From Donghicola mangrovi (GTDB lineage: Bacteria > Pseudomonadota > Alphaproteobacteria > Rhodobacterales > Rhodobacteraceae), in assembly GCF_013377535.1 (NCBI RefSeq), contig NZ_JABCJE010000002.1:496001-560000 (forward strand): a stretch of 64,000 nt of DNA, read 5' to 3'. Both the position numbers and the translations under genes were made by a program. Below are positions 32,907-41,475 of this stretch, piece by piece (the stretch's first letter is position 1; each line of letters opens with the position of its first letter). The notes beneath the pieces are model-generated. The model had not been told where the DNA came from and searched no databases. It saw only the letters and a list, made by a program, of their open reading frames with translations.

Positions 32907-33878
32907 TTAATGCGGTGCAACCACGACGCCCCAAGGCTGCTGGCCTACGGGGATCGACTGGATCGCCTTTTCCTTGGCCACGTCGATGACTGTGATGTCG
33001 TTGGAGTTGCCGTTGGTGGTCAGCAAGTATTTCTGGTCCGGCGTAAAGGCCATCTGCCAGACGCGCTGGCCAACCAGAATGTAATCCTTGACCTCCAGCG
33101 TGGCGCCGTCGATCACCGCCACGCGGTTCGCGGGCCCCAAGGCCACAAAGATCCGGCTGCCGTCCTGCGTCACGCGGATGCCGACAGGTTGCAACCATTC
33201 GGGTGTCACACCGCCAACCTCGAAGTGGATCTTCTTGACCAAGTTCGGGGTGCCGTCCTCGGCCACGTCGATCACAGACACGGTGCCGCCAATCTCGGCG
33301 CTGACGAACAGCCGCTTGCCATCGGGCGTGTATTCCACGTAGCGCGGGCGCTGATCCACCAGGACGTTATGCTTGATCTCGTAGTCCGCGGTGGAAATGA
33401 AATGCGCCATGTTGGTGGTTTCGGAAGTGTTGATCACGAACTGGCTGTCGGGCGAAATCGCCATCCCCTCAGGTTCGACGCCCACGGGGATTTCCGCGAT
33501 CACCGTGTGGCTTTCGGTGTCGGTCACGGTGACCAGATTGTCATCCTCGTTCGCGATATAGAGGGGGTTGCCCGACGGATGCAGCACGAACAGTTCCGGG
33601 TCTGCGCCCGAAGGCAGCGAATAGAGTTCCTCTAGGGTTTCGGTGCTGAAAACTTTGACCTGATCGTCGTCCGAGGCACAGACATAGAGCAGCTTGCCAT
33701 CGGGGCTGATCGTGATCCCCCGCGGCCGGTTGCCACCAAAGAATTCGGTCTCGACCTGCCAGGTGTTGGTGTCGATCACCGTCACCGTATTGCCCCGCTC
33801 GTTCGTCACAAAGGCGCGGTTGGCCGAAACGCCGGTCGCCGCAATCACTAGGGCCGTGGTCAGTAACAACGTTTTCAC
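32907..33878 (-). CDS. PQQ-catabolism-associated YVTN beta-propeller protein 1
   Basis: The 323-residue exported protein has a signal peptide (KTLLLTTALVIAATGVSA) followed by about seven 40-residue blades: RAFVTNERGNTVTVIDTNTW, PRGITISPDGKLLYVCASDD, EGMAISPDSQFVINTSE and so on. This matches the beta-propeller family found beside PQQ-dependent dehydrogenases. It starts with GTG 33878 after GGGAGAG, 18 bases below the binding-protein gene. It is periplasmic; it may scaffold or load the quinoprotein, unproven. A second propeller gene lies at 36.2 kb. Confidence 0.88.
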   Translation of the reverse strand: MKTLLLTTALVIAATGVSANRAFVTNERGNTVTVIDTNTWQVETEFFGGNRPRGITISPDGKLLYVCASDDDQVKVFSTETLEELYSLPSGADPELFVLHPSGNPLYIANEDDNLVTVTDTESHTVIAEIPVGVEPEGMAISPDSQFVINTSETTNMAHFISTADYEIKHNVLVDQRPRYVEYTPDGKRLFVSAEIGGTVSVIDVAEDGTPNLVKKIHFEVGGVTPEWLQPVGIRVTQDGSRIFVALGPANRVAVIDGATLEVKDYILVGQRVWQMAFTPDQKYLLTTNGNSNDITVIDVAKEKAIQSIPVGQQPWGVVVAPH

Positions 33879-33896
33879 AGGGGCTCTCCCAGAGGT

Positions 33897-35087
33897 TCAG
33901 TTGAAGGCGTGGCAAGGGCTCTCGGCCCGGTCCAGACCCAGAGTATCCAGCGGCGAGGTCTGGTGCAGAAAGCCGTCCTGAGGGCTGACCGACACCGTAA
34001 TATGATCGTCAAACAGCAGGATCGGCTGGCGCATTTGCCCGTCCCAGTCGCGGAAGGTCACCTTTTGCCCTTTGAACGCGGCCAGCTCGAATTTATCGGA
34101 CAGGATGTAGTCGCGGATGGTCTGCACATCGTTACCGCCTGTGCGGGTCACGGCCTCTCCGAGGACGCGCAGGGCTAGCCAAACGTTGTAATCCTCTTCG
34201 TGGACATAGCGGCCGGTAAGCGCCTCAAAGCGGGTGTGATACTGGGTGGCGCCCCAAGCCTCGTGCGCGGCATGGAAGGTCACGGGACGCAAACCAGCCG
34301 AGCCCATCACAGGACGCGGGTCCCACAGGTGATAGGGCAGATAGGCGGCGAAATAGTCCGTATTGTCGGCGGCAATCACCACATCATGGCGGGACAGCCC
34401 CTGCATAAAGGTCGGTAGTTGCCGCTGCACCAACACATGGCCTGAATCCGTGCGGCGTGTGCCGCCGGTATCCTCGAAGGTGCGGCTTTCGACGATCTTG
34501 GCCCCGAATTTCTTGGCCGCACGTTCATAGCTTTGACCCAACTCCTGATCCGCAGGGTTGGAGCCCTGAATCAGCACCCAGCGGGGCCACTTCTTCCACA
34601 TGGCGAATTGGGCGACCGCATCGGCGTTCATGTCGTTCGAGGGCGCGATATGCAGCAAGTTGGCGCGGCATTCGGTACCACGCAGGGCATTGTCATGGGC
34701 GGCGGCGTTCAGGGTGATCCCGCCCGCCTCGGCCACCGCATCGGCGACCTTCAGGGTATCGGCACCATTGGCGACCACGACCACATAGGGCATCCCGCCC
34801 GCCACCAGTTCGCGCGCCTTGGCCTCGGCCTCATCAGCGGTCACGGCAAAGGTCTGCGTTTCATAGGTGTGCCCCAGAAACCGGCCGGTGGTGCTGTTGT
34901 CTTCGTCGGCCAACGCGGCCCCCGCGAACCCCAGATCAAAGGGGCGCAGATTGAACCGCGAGATGGGCAAAATCTTCTGGTAATCAACGCGCAGGACAGC
35001 CGCCTTCACCTCGACCGCCTGCGCGGATGCCACACCGGTAAAAGCCAATGTAATTGCTACCCACAATGACCGTAACGGTGCTGGCAT
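33897..35087 (-). CDS. ABC-type binding protein of the PQQ-dependent alcohol dehydrogenase system
   Basis: The 396-residue periplasmic binding protein has a signal peptide (LRSLWVAITLAFTGVASA). The mature part resembles branched-chain amino acid type receptors (DDNALRGTECRANLLHIAPS, DAVAQFAMWKKWPRWVLIQG). Family members occur with an ATPase and permease in PQQ-alcohol dehydrogenase loci. Here neither is adjacent or elsewhere in the window, so the protein may work alone or with genes elsewhere. GAGAGG precedes ATG 35087. It starts the three-gene minus-strand set with the propeller and cupredoxin-like genes. Confidence 0.87.
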   Translation of the reverse strand: MPAPLRSLWVAITLAFTGVASAQAVEVKAAVLRVDYQKILPISRFNLRPFDLGFAGAALADEDNSTTGRFLGHTYETQTFAVTADEAEAKARELVAGGMPYVVVVANGADTLKVADAVAEAGGITLNAAAHDNALRGTECRANLLHIAPSNDMNADAVAQFAMWKKWPRWVLIQGSNPADQELGQSYERAAKKFGAKIVESRTFEDTGGTRRTDSGHVLVQRQLPTFMQGLSRHDVVIAADNTDYFAAYLPYHLWDPRPVMGSAGLRPVTFHAAHEAWGATQYHTRFEALTGRYVHEEDYNVWLALRVLGEAVTRTGGNDVQTIRDYILSDKFELAAFKGQKVTFRDWDGQMRQPILLFDDHITVSVSPQDGFLHQTSPLDTLGLDRAESPCHAFN

Positions 35088-35220
35088 ACCCTCTCCTGAC
35101 TATGGTTCCATTCGCTGGATACCAGCGCATACATCGAACCTTGCCAGAGGGTTACAGCGCCCCGATACCGATACTTTCGGATCAATTGGCAGATGGCCCG
35201 CGCCCGATGACGATGCCTGT

Positions 35221-35730
35221 ATGCTACGGAACACCGCCCTCGCCCTGATCTGCCTGACCGCCCTTAACAGCGCCGCCGAAGCCGCTGGAAAGGTTGCATT
35301 TTTCGGGATCACCTATCTGGACACTTCGCTGCAAACGACCGAACTGGGCCAAGACCCCGCCGAACTGGCGCGGATCGAGATGCTGACCCAGATGGTGCGC
35401 GATGCGTTCGAGGGTGGCGGGTATGACCTGCTGGATCTGGCCCCCATTCAGGACAAGCTTGATACGGTGGTAAACCCCGCCAAATGCTATGGCTGCGACA
35501 CGCGGATGGCCGCCACTTTGGGCGCCGATTATTCTCTGGTCGGCGAGGTGCAGAAGGTCTCGAACCTGATCCTGAGCATGAATTTACAGATGCGCGATGC
35601 GGCGACCGGCACCATGGTTGCGGGCCGCGTCGTGGATATCCGCAACAACACGGATGAGAGCTGGCAACGCGGTATGCGCTACATCCTGAAAACGACGTTC
35701 TTCAAGGAAGACAGGGGAGGAAAGAAATGA
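35221..35730 (+). CDS. Exported DUF3280/DUF2380-type protein
   Basis: The 169-residue protein has a signal peptide (LRNTALALICLTALNSAAEA) and a mature part beginning GKVAFFGITYLDTSLQ, with a CxxC pair in PAKCYGCDTRMAATLGADY and SLVGEVQKVSNLILSMNL. This matches a small periplasmic family seen beside PQQ-dehydrogenase genes. It overlaps the MxaD-like gene by ATGA, so both are one unit. No clear Shine-Dalgarno precedes ATG 35221. The role is unknown; the CxxC could be redox-active. Confidence 0.75.
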   Translation: MLRNTALALICLTALNSAAEAAGKVAFFGITYLDTSLQTTELGQDPAELARIEMLTQMVRDAFEGGGYDLLDLAPIQDKLDTVVNPAKCYGCDTRMAATLGADYSLVGEVQKVSNLILSMNLQMRDAATGTMVAGRVVDIRNNTDESWQRGMRYILKTTFFKEDRGGKK

Positions 35731-36269
35731 AACGACGCAGTTTTCTGGTCGCAGCGGCCTTGGCCGCGCTGCCGGGAATGGCGCTGGCCCACGGGCCCAG
35801 TCGCCAGAAAATATCCCTGACCACCGAGGTCGCAGCCGCCCCCGAAGAGGTCTGGGCCACCATCGGCAACTTTCAGGATATGAGCTGGCATCCGGCGGTC
35901 CATTCCAGCACCGGCGAGGGCGGAAATAATATCGACGCCACCCGCCTGCTGGTCTTGGGCCAAGAAGGCGGCCCAACCATCGCCGAAGTGCTGTACAAAT
36001 ACGACGCGGCCAAGATGACCTATTCCTACCGGATCACTGATGTCGCGGTCGAGGTTCTGCCCGTCACCAACTATTCGTCCCACCTGACTGTCACGCCCCG
36101 CGATGGCGGCGGCTCCAAGATCGAGTGGAAGGGCGCGTTCTATCGCGGCTATCCGAACAACGATCCGCCGCCCGAACTGAACGACGAAGCCGCGATTGCC
36201 GCCGTGACCGGCGTGTATCAGGCCGGTCTGGATGCTTTGGTCGCGAAATTCGGTGCGCCGGGGTCTTGA
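35727..36269 (+). CDS. MxaD-like SRPBCC protein
   Basis: The 180-residue exported protein has a signal peptide (KRRSFLVAAALAALPGMALA) and an SRPBCC/START-like domain: TTEVAAAPEEVWATIGNFQD at its start, YSYRITDVAVEVLPVTNYSS, and IEWKGAFYRGYPNND. MxaD in methylotrophs helps methanol dehydrogenase interact with its cytochrome. It overlaps the genes on both sides. Binding of PQQ or of a small hydrophobic molecule is possible but not shown. Confidence 0.85.
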   Translation: MKRRSFLVAAALAALPGMALAHGPSRQKISLTTEVAAAPEEVWATIGNFQDMSWHPAVHSSTGEGGNNIDATRLLVLGQEGGPTIAEVLYKYDAAKMTYSYRITDVAVEVLPVTNYSSHLTVTPRDGGGSKIEWKGAFYRGYPNNDPPPELNDEAAIAAVTGVYQAGLDALVAKFGAPGS

Positions 36270-37179
36270 TCTGGTGGCGGGGCTGCTGATCGCCGCCCTG
36301 CCCGCCCACGCTGATATGGCTTATGTCACCTGCCAGAACGGGGATGCGCTGAGCGTCTTCGATCTGGATCAGGGCGTCGAGGTCGCCCGCTGGAGCCTAC
36401 CCGGCCAACCGGCGGGCATTGCCGTGTCCGATGATGCGGTGTTCACCGTTGCGCCTATGGCCAAGGCCGTGCGGCGCCACGACCCCATGACCGGAGAGGT
36501 CCTGACCGAAGCGGTGCTGGACGGTGGCCCCACGGGCATCGCGCTGGATATCACGCACGGCCACCTCTTTGTGTCCGACTGGTACAACGCGCGGATCTGG
36601 GTGCTGGACAGCACCGATCTGACGGTTTTGCAGGAACTCAGCGTCGGGTCCGCCCCCGCGGGTCTGGACGTGTCCGAAGATGGCCGTCTCTTGGCCAGCG
36701 CGGATCGGGACGCCAATCAGGTGTCGTTCTTTGACGCGGACTCCCTGTCGTTGCTGGGGCGCGTGACGGTGGGCGAACGGCCCTACGGCCTGCGGTTTCA
36801 CAAGGATGGACGGCTGTTCGTCGGCAATGTGGGCACCAACGACATCAGCGTGATTAACCCAGCCGTTTTGCAGGTGGTTGGCACCATTCCGGTGGGTGAA
36901 CGCCCCTATGGGGTTGGGTTTTCCGGCAATCTCGGGTTCGCCACGAACCAGTATGCCAACACACTCAGCGTCTTTGACGCCACCACGCTGGAGCCGATCA
37001 AAGAGATCGACACCAACGAATATCCCGAGGGGATCGACACCACTTCGGACGGTAAAATTGTGATCGCCAACTGGTTCGACAACACCATCCAGATCATCGA
37101 CCCAACCACACAAGACATCACTGCCACGCTGGAAACCGCTGACGGTCCCCGCGCCTTTGGCCGGTTCATCCGCCCCTAG
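36232..37179 (+). CDS. YVTN beta-propeller protein 2
   Basis: The 315-residue exported protein has a hydrophobic signal (GLDLVAGLLIAALPAHA) and seven-blade repeats: MAYVTCQNGDALSVFDLDQG, PAGIAVSDDAVFTV, GLRFHKDGRLFVGNVGTNDI. The start is uncertain: ATG 36232 overlaps the MxaD-like gene by 38 bases, GTG 36253 by 17, and neither has a good Shine-Dalgarno. It is the second propeller in this island, and its blades differ from those at 32.9 kb. The stop overlaps that of the convergent Cys-Trp motif gene. Confidence 0.82.
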   Translation: MLWSRNSVRRGLDLVAGLLIAALPAHADMAYVTCQNGDALSVFDLDQGVEVARWSLPGQPAGIAVSDDAVFTVAPMAKAVRRHDPMTGEVLTEAVLDGGPTGIALDITHGHLFVSDWYNARIWVLDSTDLTVLQELSVGSAPAGLDVSEDGRLLASADRDANQVSFFDADSLSLLGRVTVGERPYGLRFHKDGRLFVGNVGTNDISVINPAVLQVVGTIPVGERPYGVGFSGNLGFATNQYANTLSVFDATTLEPIKEIDTNEYPEGIDTTSDGKIVIANWFDNTIQIIDPTTQDITATLETADGPRAFGRFIRP

Positions 37180-37712
37180 TTTTCGGGCATCGGTTTGATC
37201 TGCTCCGTTGGCAGATCCATAAAGGTCCACCCGTCTGTGCCATCGGGCAGCCAGCTGACCGACGTGTAGCCGAGTTCGATCGCCCGCTTGGCGGCGTTAT
37301 AGGACATCCAGCATTCCTCTAGGCAGAAGAACACCAAGGGATGCGCTTTGTCCCCTTGGCTGGCGACATCGAGCCCGCGCTTGAAATAGTCCAGGTTCAC
37401 ATCTGCCAACTGCCCGTAGCCCGTATTCGGCAGCCAGATCGCGCCGGGAATGGAATGGCGGGGTTTGTCGCGCCAGATCGTGCCAGCGGGCAGATTGGGG
37501 GGCTTGGGCGCTTGGGGCAGGACGTCGACGAAACCGGCGGTCCCTGCCCGCCAGATCGCCTCGGCCTGGTCTACAGACAGAACGGTTCCGCCGGATAGCT
37601 CCGACGGAACCGGTGCCCGATAGTCGTCGATGCGGTAGCCGTCGGGCTCGGCCACCTGCGCGAGGACAGCCATGGGCAGGCAGGACATAACAGCCGCCCA
37701 CAACCACCTCAC
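37176..37712 (-). CDS. PQQ-catabolism-associated Cys-Trp motif protein
   Basis: The 178-residue exported protein has a signal peptide (RWLWAAVMSCLPMAVLA) and a rhodanese-like region: GGTVLSVDQAEAIWRAGTAG, HSIPGAIWLPNTGYG, and Cys130 and Cys134 with Trp135 in VFFCLEECWMSYNAAKRA. This matches the family named for a CXXCW motif beside PQQ dehydrogenases; the spacing seen here is three residues between the cysteines. It overlaps xoxJ by four bases, so it is fourth in the xoxF operon. It is possibly a thiol or sulfur carrier in the periplasm. Confidence 0.87.
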   Translation of the reverse strand: MRWLWAAVMSCLPMAVLAQVAEPDGYRIDDYRAPVPSELSGGTVLSVDQAEAIWRAGTAGFVDVLPQAPKPPNLPAGTIWRDKPRHSIPGAIWLPNTGYGQLADVNLDYFKRGLDVASQGDKAHPLVFFCLEECWMSYNAAKRAIELGYTSVSWLPDGTDGWTFMDLPTEQIKPMPEN

Positions 37713-38554
37713 TGGGGGAGCTCCAGCAAAGTCTGCCCCTGCGCATCCAGTAGCGGAACGCCCGCTTCGGACAGGATCGCGTTGATTTCATCCTGATGGC
37801 GGCGGATCAGCGAATTGAGCTGACGCTGCCAGACCTTCTCGCCCTGACGCACGCCCATGGTGATGCGGTAGAACATCTTGGGAGGCAGGGTTTCCTTGAG
37901 CAGCGGGACCACCGTCATGCCCGGATAATCGGTTTTCACCAATGGCCCGCCGATCGGCCCCCACAGAATGGCGGCGTCGATGGTGCCTGCCTTCAGGTCG
38001 TCCAGCATGTTGATCGCGGGGCTTTCAAAGCGGCGATCCACCGTCAGGGCATAGGGCTTGGCCTTGCCGATCAGACCGTTGCGCGCCATGTGGGTGGCGG
38101 GCGGCGTGCCTGCGATGATGCCGATATGCTTGTCCTTGAGCGCCGGATCGGACAGCTCGGTGACGCTGGCCAGATCGCTGCCTTCGGGGACGATCAGAAC
38201 AAAGCCCGAGGTCAGATAGTGGTTGGTGTTCAGCACCAGCTCGTGCCCTTGGGCATAGCCGATCACCACGTCACATTTGGCGGCCTTGAGCGTGTTGCGG
38301 ATAAAACCGGTCGCCATCGGGTACCATGTATACTGTACCGGCAAGTCCAGCTTCGAGGCGAACAGATCGGCCAGCTTGTTCTCGTAGCCGTTGCCCTCTT
38401 TGTCGGACATGGGCAGGTTGGCCGGATCGGCGCACACACGGAACGCATGGTGCGACACCAGATCCGAGGTCTGCGCCCCGGCGCCCGCAGGGATCAGCCC
38501 CCACAGCGCCAAGGCACAGGCCGCGATACAACGCTTAAAGCCCCATGCAGGCAT
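37709..38554 (-). CDS. xoxJ: XoxJ-like periplasmic binding protein
   Basis: The 281-residue protein has a signal peptide (CIAACALALWGLIPAGAGA). The mature part resembles ABC solute receptors of the MoxJ/XoxJ family: FRVCADPANLPMSDKEGNG, GYENKLADLFASKLDLPVQY, DVVIGYAQGHELVLNTNHY, LKAGTIDAAILWGPIGG. XoxJ is required for or activates XoxF. ATG 38554 overlaps the cytochrome gene by 20 bases; ATG 38563 is possible, and a longer frame upstream runs inside the cytochrome gene. It is third of xoxF-xoxG-xoxJ. Confidence 0.9.
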   Translation of the reverse strand: MPAWGFKRCIAACALALWGLIPAGAGAQTSDLVSHHAFRVCADPANLPMSDKEGNGYENKLADLFASKLDLPVQYTWYPMATGFIRNTLKAAKCDVVIGYAQGHELVLNTNHYLTSGFVLIVPEGSDLASVTELSDPALKDKHIGIIAGTPPATHMARNGLIGKAKPYALTVDRRFESPAINMLDDLKAGTIDAAILWGPIGGPLVKTDYPGMTVVPLLKETLPPKMFYRITMGVRQGEKVWQRQLNSLIRRHQDEINAILSEAGVPLLDAQGQTLLELPQ

Positions 38555-39071
38555 TTTCAGCATCGCGGATCGCGTCGGATTTCGCTTCTTTCTTGGCGGG
38601 ACGGCCACGGGGGATAGCGTCCATGCCGCGCGCCTTGAGATAGACATAGATGTCGTCCAGATAGCACATCACGTTCAGGTTGGTGCCGAACGCGGGCATC
38701 ACCGAGTTTTCCGACGCGCCGACCTTTTGGCGGCCGTTGGTCGCGGTGTCGACGAAATCGTAGTAATCCATGGTCAGCGCCGACTTCTTCAGTGCGGGCG
38801 CATAGGTCGAGCCTTCGCCATCGGGGCCGTGGCAGACGTGGCATTCCGAATGATAGCGACGGAAGCCCGAGAAGGTCAGCCAATCAACGCTGCCGTCTTC
38901 GGCGATGTTAAAAGTGGGAACGTCATCCGCGGTATAGTAACGCCCATCCTCAGCGTAGGAGACGGCGATGTTGGGATCGTCCATCGAGTGCGTCTTGTCT
39001 TCGGCCCAAGCGACCGGTGCAGTCATCAGTCCGGCGGCCAGAGCGACCAGCGAAAAACCCTGTCGGATCAT
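38535..39071 (-). CDS. xoxG: XoxG-type cytochrome c, electron acceptor of XoxF
   Basis: The 178-residue periplasmic c-type cytochrome has a signal peptide (RQGFSLVALAAGLMTAPVAWA), one haem site Cys77-His78-Val-Cys80-His81 (YHSECHVCHGPDGEG), and a probable axial Met in SENSVMPAFGTNLNVM. An N-terminal extension (YYTADDVPTFNIAEDGSVDW) is characteristic of the methanol-related cytochrome c553i/XoxG group. It lies 64 bases below xoxF with xoxJ overlapping its end. Confidence 0.92.
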   Translation of the reverse strand: MIRQGFSLVALAAGLMTAPVAWAEDKTHSMDDPNIAVSYAEDGRYYTADDVPTFNIAEDGSVDWLTFSGFRRYHSECHVCHGPDGEGSTYAPALKKSALTMDYYDFVDTATNGRQKVGASENSVMPAFGTNLNVMCYLDDIYVYLKARGMDAIPRGRPAKKEAKSDAIRDAENACMGL

Positions 39072-39135
39072 GTTCTTATCCTTGAAAACCTGTATGTCGG
39101 GGCCGGCCGGTATGGGCCGACCCCAATGTCACGCC

Positions 39136-40938
39136 TTAGTTCGGCAGGGTGAACACGGTCAGCTGACCACCCAGTGCGGTATAGTCGCTGAGCGCCGAAT
39201 AGCCGCCCACAGCACCCAGACCGTCGTTCGGGTTGGTCAGACCAGCTGCCAGACCGATACCGGCCCAACCGCCAACACCCGACAGAACCGCGACATACTG
39301 CTTGCCGCCATGCTCATAGGTCATCACGTTGCCGATGATGCCCGAGGGGGTCTTGAAGCGATACAGCTCTTCGCCGGTGGTCGAGGACACGGCCTTCAGG
39401 TAGCCTTCCAGAGTGCCGTAGAACACCACGTCGCCAGCGGTTGCCAGAGCGCCCGACCAGACCGAGAACTGCTCGGGGATCGACCATTTGATCTCGCCTT
39501 TGATGTTGTCCCACGCGATGAAGTTACCCATGCCGCCGTGGCTGTCCGGTGCGGGATACATCGCCAGAGTCGCGCCCACATAGGGCTGACCTGCGGTGTA
39601 GCTGACGCGGAACGGTTCGTAGTCCATGCAGACGTGGTTGGTCGGCACGTAGAACAGCTCGGTTTTCGGGCTGTAGGACGCGGGCTGCTGGTCTTTGGAA
39701 CCCAGAGCCGCCGGACAGATGCCGGTCGAGTTCACGTCTTCGCCGTTCTGCTCGGTCGAGTACTGGGCCAAAACCTGCGGACGGCCGTACTGGTCCGAGT
39801 TCGGGTCCATGACCACTTCGGAAGCCCAGTTAACCTGCGGATCATACTTCTCAGCGGTGATCAGCTCGCCGGTCAGACGGTCAAGGGTGTAGCCAAAGCC
39901 GTTCCGGTCAAAGTGGGTCAGCAGCTTGCGCGGGGTGCCATCAATGCTCTGATCGGTCAGGATCATTTCGTTGATGCCGTCATAGTCCCACTCGTCGTGC
40001 GGGGTCATCTGGTAGACCCACTTCGCGGTGCCGTCATCGGGGTCACGGGCGAAGATGGTCATCGACCAGCGGTTGTCACCGGGACGCTGTGCGGGGTTCC
40101 AGGTCGAGGGGTTGCCCGAGCCGTAGTAGATCAGGTCAGCCTCGGCATCATAGGAATACCAGCCCCAAGTGGTGCCGCCGCCGATCATCCACTGGTCGCC
40201 TTCCCAGGTGTTGGTGCCGGAGTCTGCGCCAACGGGCTTGCCCAGATGGGTGGTCTTTTCGGGGTCGAACAGGATGTCGCTGTCGGGACCCATGGAGTAG
40301 GCGCGCCACGCAAGGCTGCCGTCCGCCATGTTGTATGCGGTCACCGAACCACGGACGCCGAATTCACCGCCCGAGATACCGACGATAACCTTGTCCTTGA
40401 CCGGCATAACGGTCGCGGTGTTGGTCTCGCCTTTGGCCGGATCACCGTTTTTGACCGACCACAGCACTTCGCCCGAGTTGGCGTCCAGAGCCACAACGGT
40501 GGTATCCGCCTGATGCAGGAAAATCTTGCCATCCGCATAGGCCACACCGCGGTTCACGGTGTCACAGCACATCACGGGGATGACTTCGGGGTCTTGCTTG
40601 GGCTCGTACTTCCACTTGATCTTGCCGTCCTCGTTCAGGTCCAGAGCGTAGACCATGTTGGGGAACGGGGTGTGGACGAACATCGTGTCGCCAACTACCA
40701 GCGGCGAGCCTTCGTGGCCGCGAAGAACGCCGGTCGAGAAGGTCCAGGACACCTTCAGATCCGCGACGTTACCGGCGTTGATCTGGTCCAGCTCCGAATA
40801 GCGCTGGTTCTCGTAGTCGCCTGTCTGGATCGCCCACTGCGCCGGGTTGTCGATTTGCGCGCGCAAATCGTCGTTCGCCAGCGCGCCGGTCGCAGCGCAA
40901 ATTGCCATGACAGACGTTAGGTACTTTAAACTTTTCAT
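39136..40938 (-). CDS. xoxF: Lanthanide-dependent methanol dehydrogenase XoxF
   Basis: The 600-residue periplasmic PQQ enzyme oxidises methanol. It has a signal peptide ([20 protein letters not shown]), then eight-blade propeller W motifs. Key residues are the vicinal disulfide Cys124-Cys125 ([13 protein letters not shown]), Glu192, Asn276, catalytic Asp318 and the extra Asp320 in [12 protein letters not shown]. The Asp two residues after the catalytic Asp marks lanthanide-using XoxF; calcium-type MxaF has Ala there. GGGAGG precedes the ATG. It is the first gene of xoxF-xoxG-xoxJ-CxxxCW. A hairpin lies just upstream at 40959-40995. No mxaF or mxaI is in the window. Confidence 0.97.
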   Translation of the reverse strand: MKSLKYLTSVMAICAATGALANDDLRAQIDNPAQWAIQTGDYENQRYSELDQINAGNVADLKVSWTFSTGVLRGHEGSPLVVGDTMFVHTPFPNMVYALDLNEDGKIKWKYEPKQDPEVIPVMCCDTVNRGVAYADGKIFLHQADTTVVALDANSGEVLWSVKNGDPAKGETNTATVMPVKDKVIVGISGGEFGVRGSVTAYNMADGSLAWRAYSMGPDSDILFDPEKTTHLGKPVGADSGTNTWEGDQWMIGGGTTWGWYSYDAEADLIYYGSGNPSTWNPAQRPGDNRWSMTIFARDPDDGTAKWVYQMTPHDEWDYDGINEMILTDQSIDGTPRKLLTHFDRNGFGYTLDRLTGELITAEKYDPQVNWASEVVMDPNSDQYGRPQVLAQYSTEQNGEDVNSTGICPAALGSKDQQPASYSPKTELFYVPTNHVCMDYEPFRVSYTAGQPYVGATLAMYPAPDSHGGMGNFIAWDNIKGEIKWSIPEQFSVWSGALATAGDVVFYGTLEGYLKAVSSTTGEELYRFKTPSGIIGNVMTYEHGGKQYVAVLSGVGGWAGIGLAAGLTNPNDGLGAVGGYSALSDYTALGGQLTVFTLPN

Positions 40939-40958
40939 TGGTTTTTCCTCCCTGAAAA

Positions 40959-40995
40959 GCGGAGTGCCCGCTTCGATGGTACAGGCGGACTCCGC
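40959..40995 (-). promoter_or_regulatory. Hairpin with T-run directly upstream of xoxF
   Basis: GCGGAGT (40959-40965) and ACTCCGC (40989-40995) pair perfectly, and the stem extends through CCGC with GCGG. On the minus strand CTTTTC follows the stem, so it may end the cytochrome c transcript. It stops only about 20 bases before the xoxF ATG, so it could equally be an attenuator or a 5' stabilising hairpin. Confidence 0.55.
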
Positions 40996-41078
40996 CCGTT
41001 GATTGCCTGCGTCCGGCTTCCTCTCCTCCCGCCGGGCGCGGGCCTCTTTTGCGGGGCGTGGCCCCAGATCAGGTTCCC

Positions 41079-41462
41079 TTACTGGGTAAAGGTTCCCAGA
41101 TATGCGATGACGTTCTCGCGCTCCTGCTCTTTGCGCAGGCCGGCGAACGACATTTTGGTGCCCTCCACGTGTTGGCGGGGATTGGTCAGAAACGCGTCCA
41201 GCTCCTCAACTGTCCAGGTTTTGCCCCCCTCGCCGAACGCCTTCATGGCGGGCGAATAGTCATACCCCTCTAGGGTTCCGGCGGTGCGGCCGATCAGGCC
41301 GTTCAGCACCGGTCCGGTCTTGTTTTCGGCGCCCTCGCCCACGGCGTGGCAGGCCTGACATTTCTTGAAGACGCGCTCGCCTTTGGCGGCGTCCCCTTCG
41401 GCCAGCGCCACATGCGCGGGCAGGATCAGAGCCAGAGCGATACCGAAAACCTTGTTCAACAT
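41079..41462 (-). CDS. Cytochrome c550-like monohaem cytochrome
   Basis: The 127-residue class I cytochrome c has a signal peptide ([20 protein letters not shown]), haem site Cys35-Gln-Ala-Cys38-His39 ([14 protein letters not shown]), [13 protein letters not shown], and axial Met in [13 protein letters not shown]. It probably carries electrons from XoxG to the terminal oxidase, as c550 does in Paracoccus. GGAAGG precedes ATG 41462; a longer frame upstream overlaps fghA and is rejected. Between fghA and xoxF on the same strand. Confidence 0.93.
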   Translation of the reverse strand: MLNKVFGIALALILPAHVALAEGDAAKGERVFKKCQACHAVGEGAENKTGPVLNGLIGRTAGTLEGYDYSPAMKAFGEGGKTWTVEELDAFLTNPRQHVEGTKMSFAGLRKEQERENVIAYLGTFTQ

Positions 41463-41475
41463 AATAAACCTTCCC

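Noticed and set aside
38555-38647. A longer N-terminus for XoxJ
   Set aside because: The extension lies inside the cytochrome gene in another frame and would bury the signal peptide.
38968-40920. A 650-codon open frame opposite xoxF and xoxG
   Set aside because: It is the high-GC shadow of xoxF, whose catalytic residues and signal peptide are clear.
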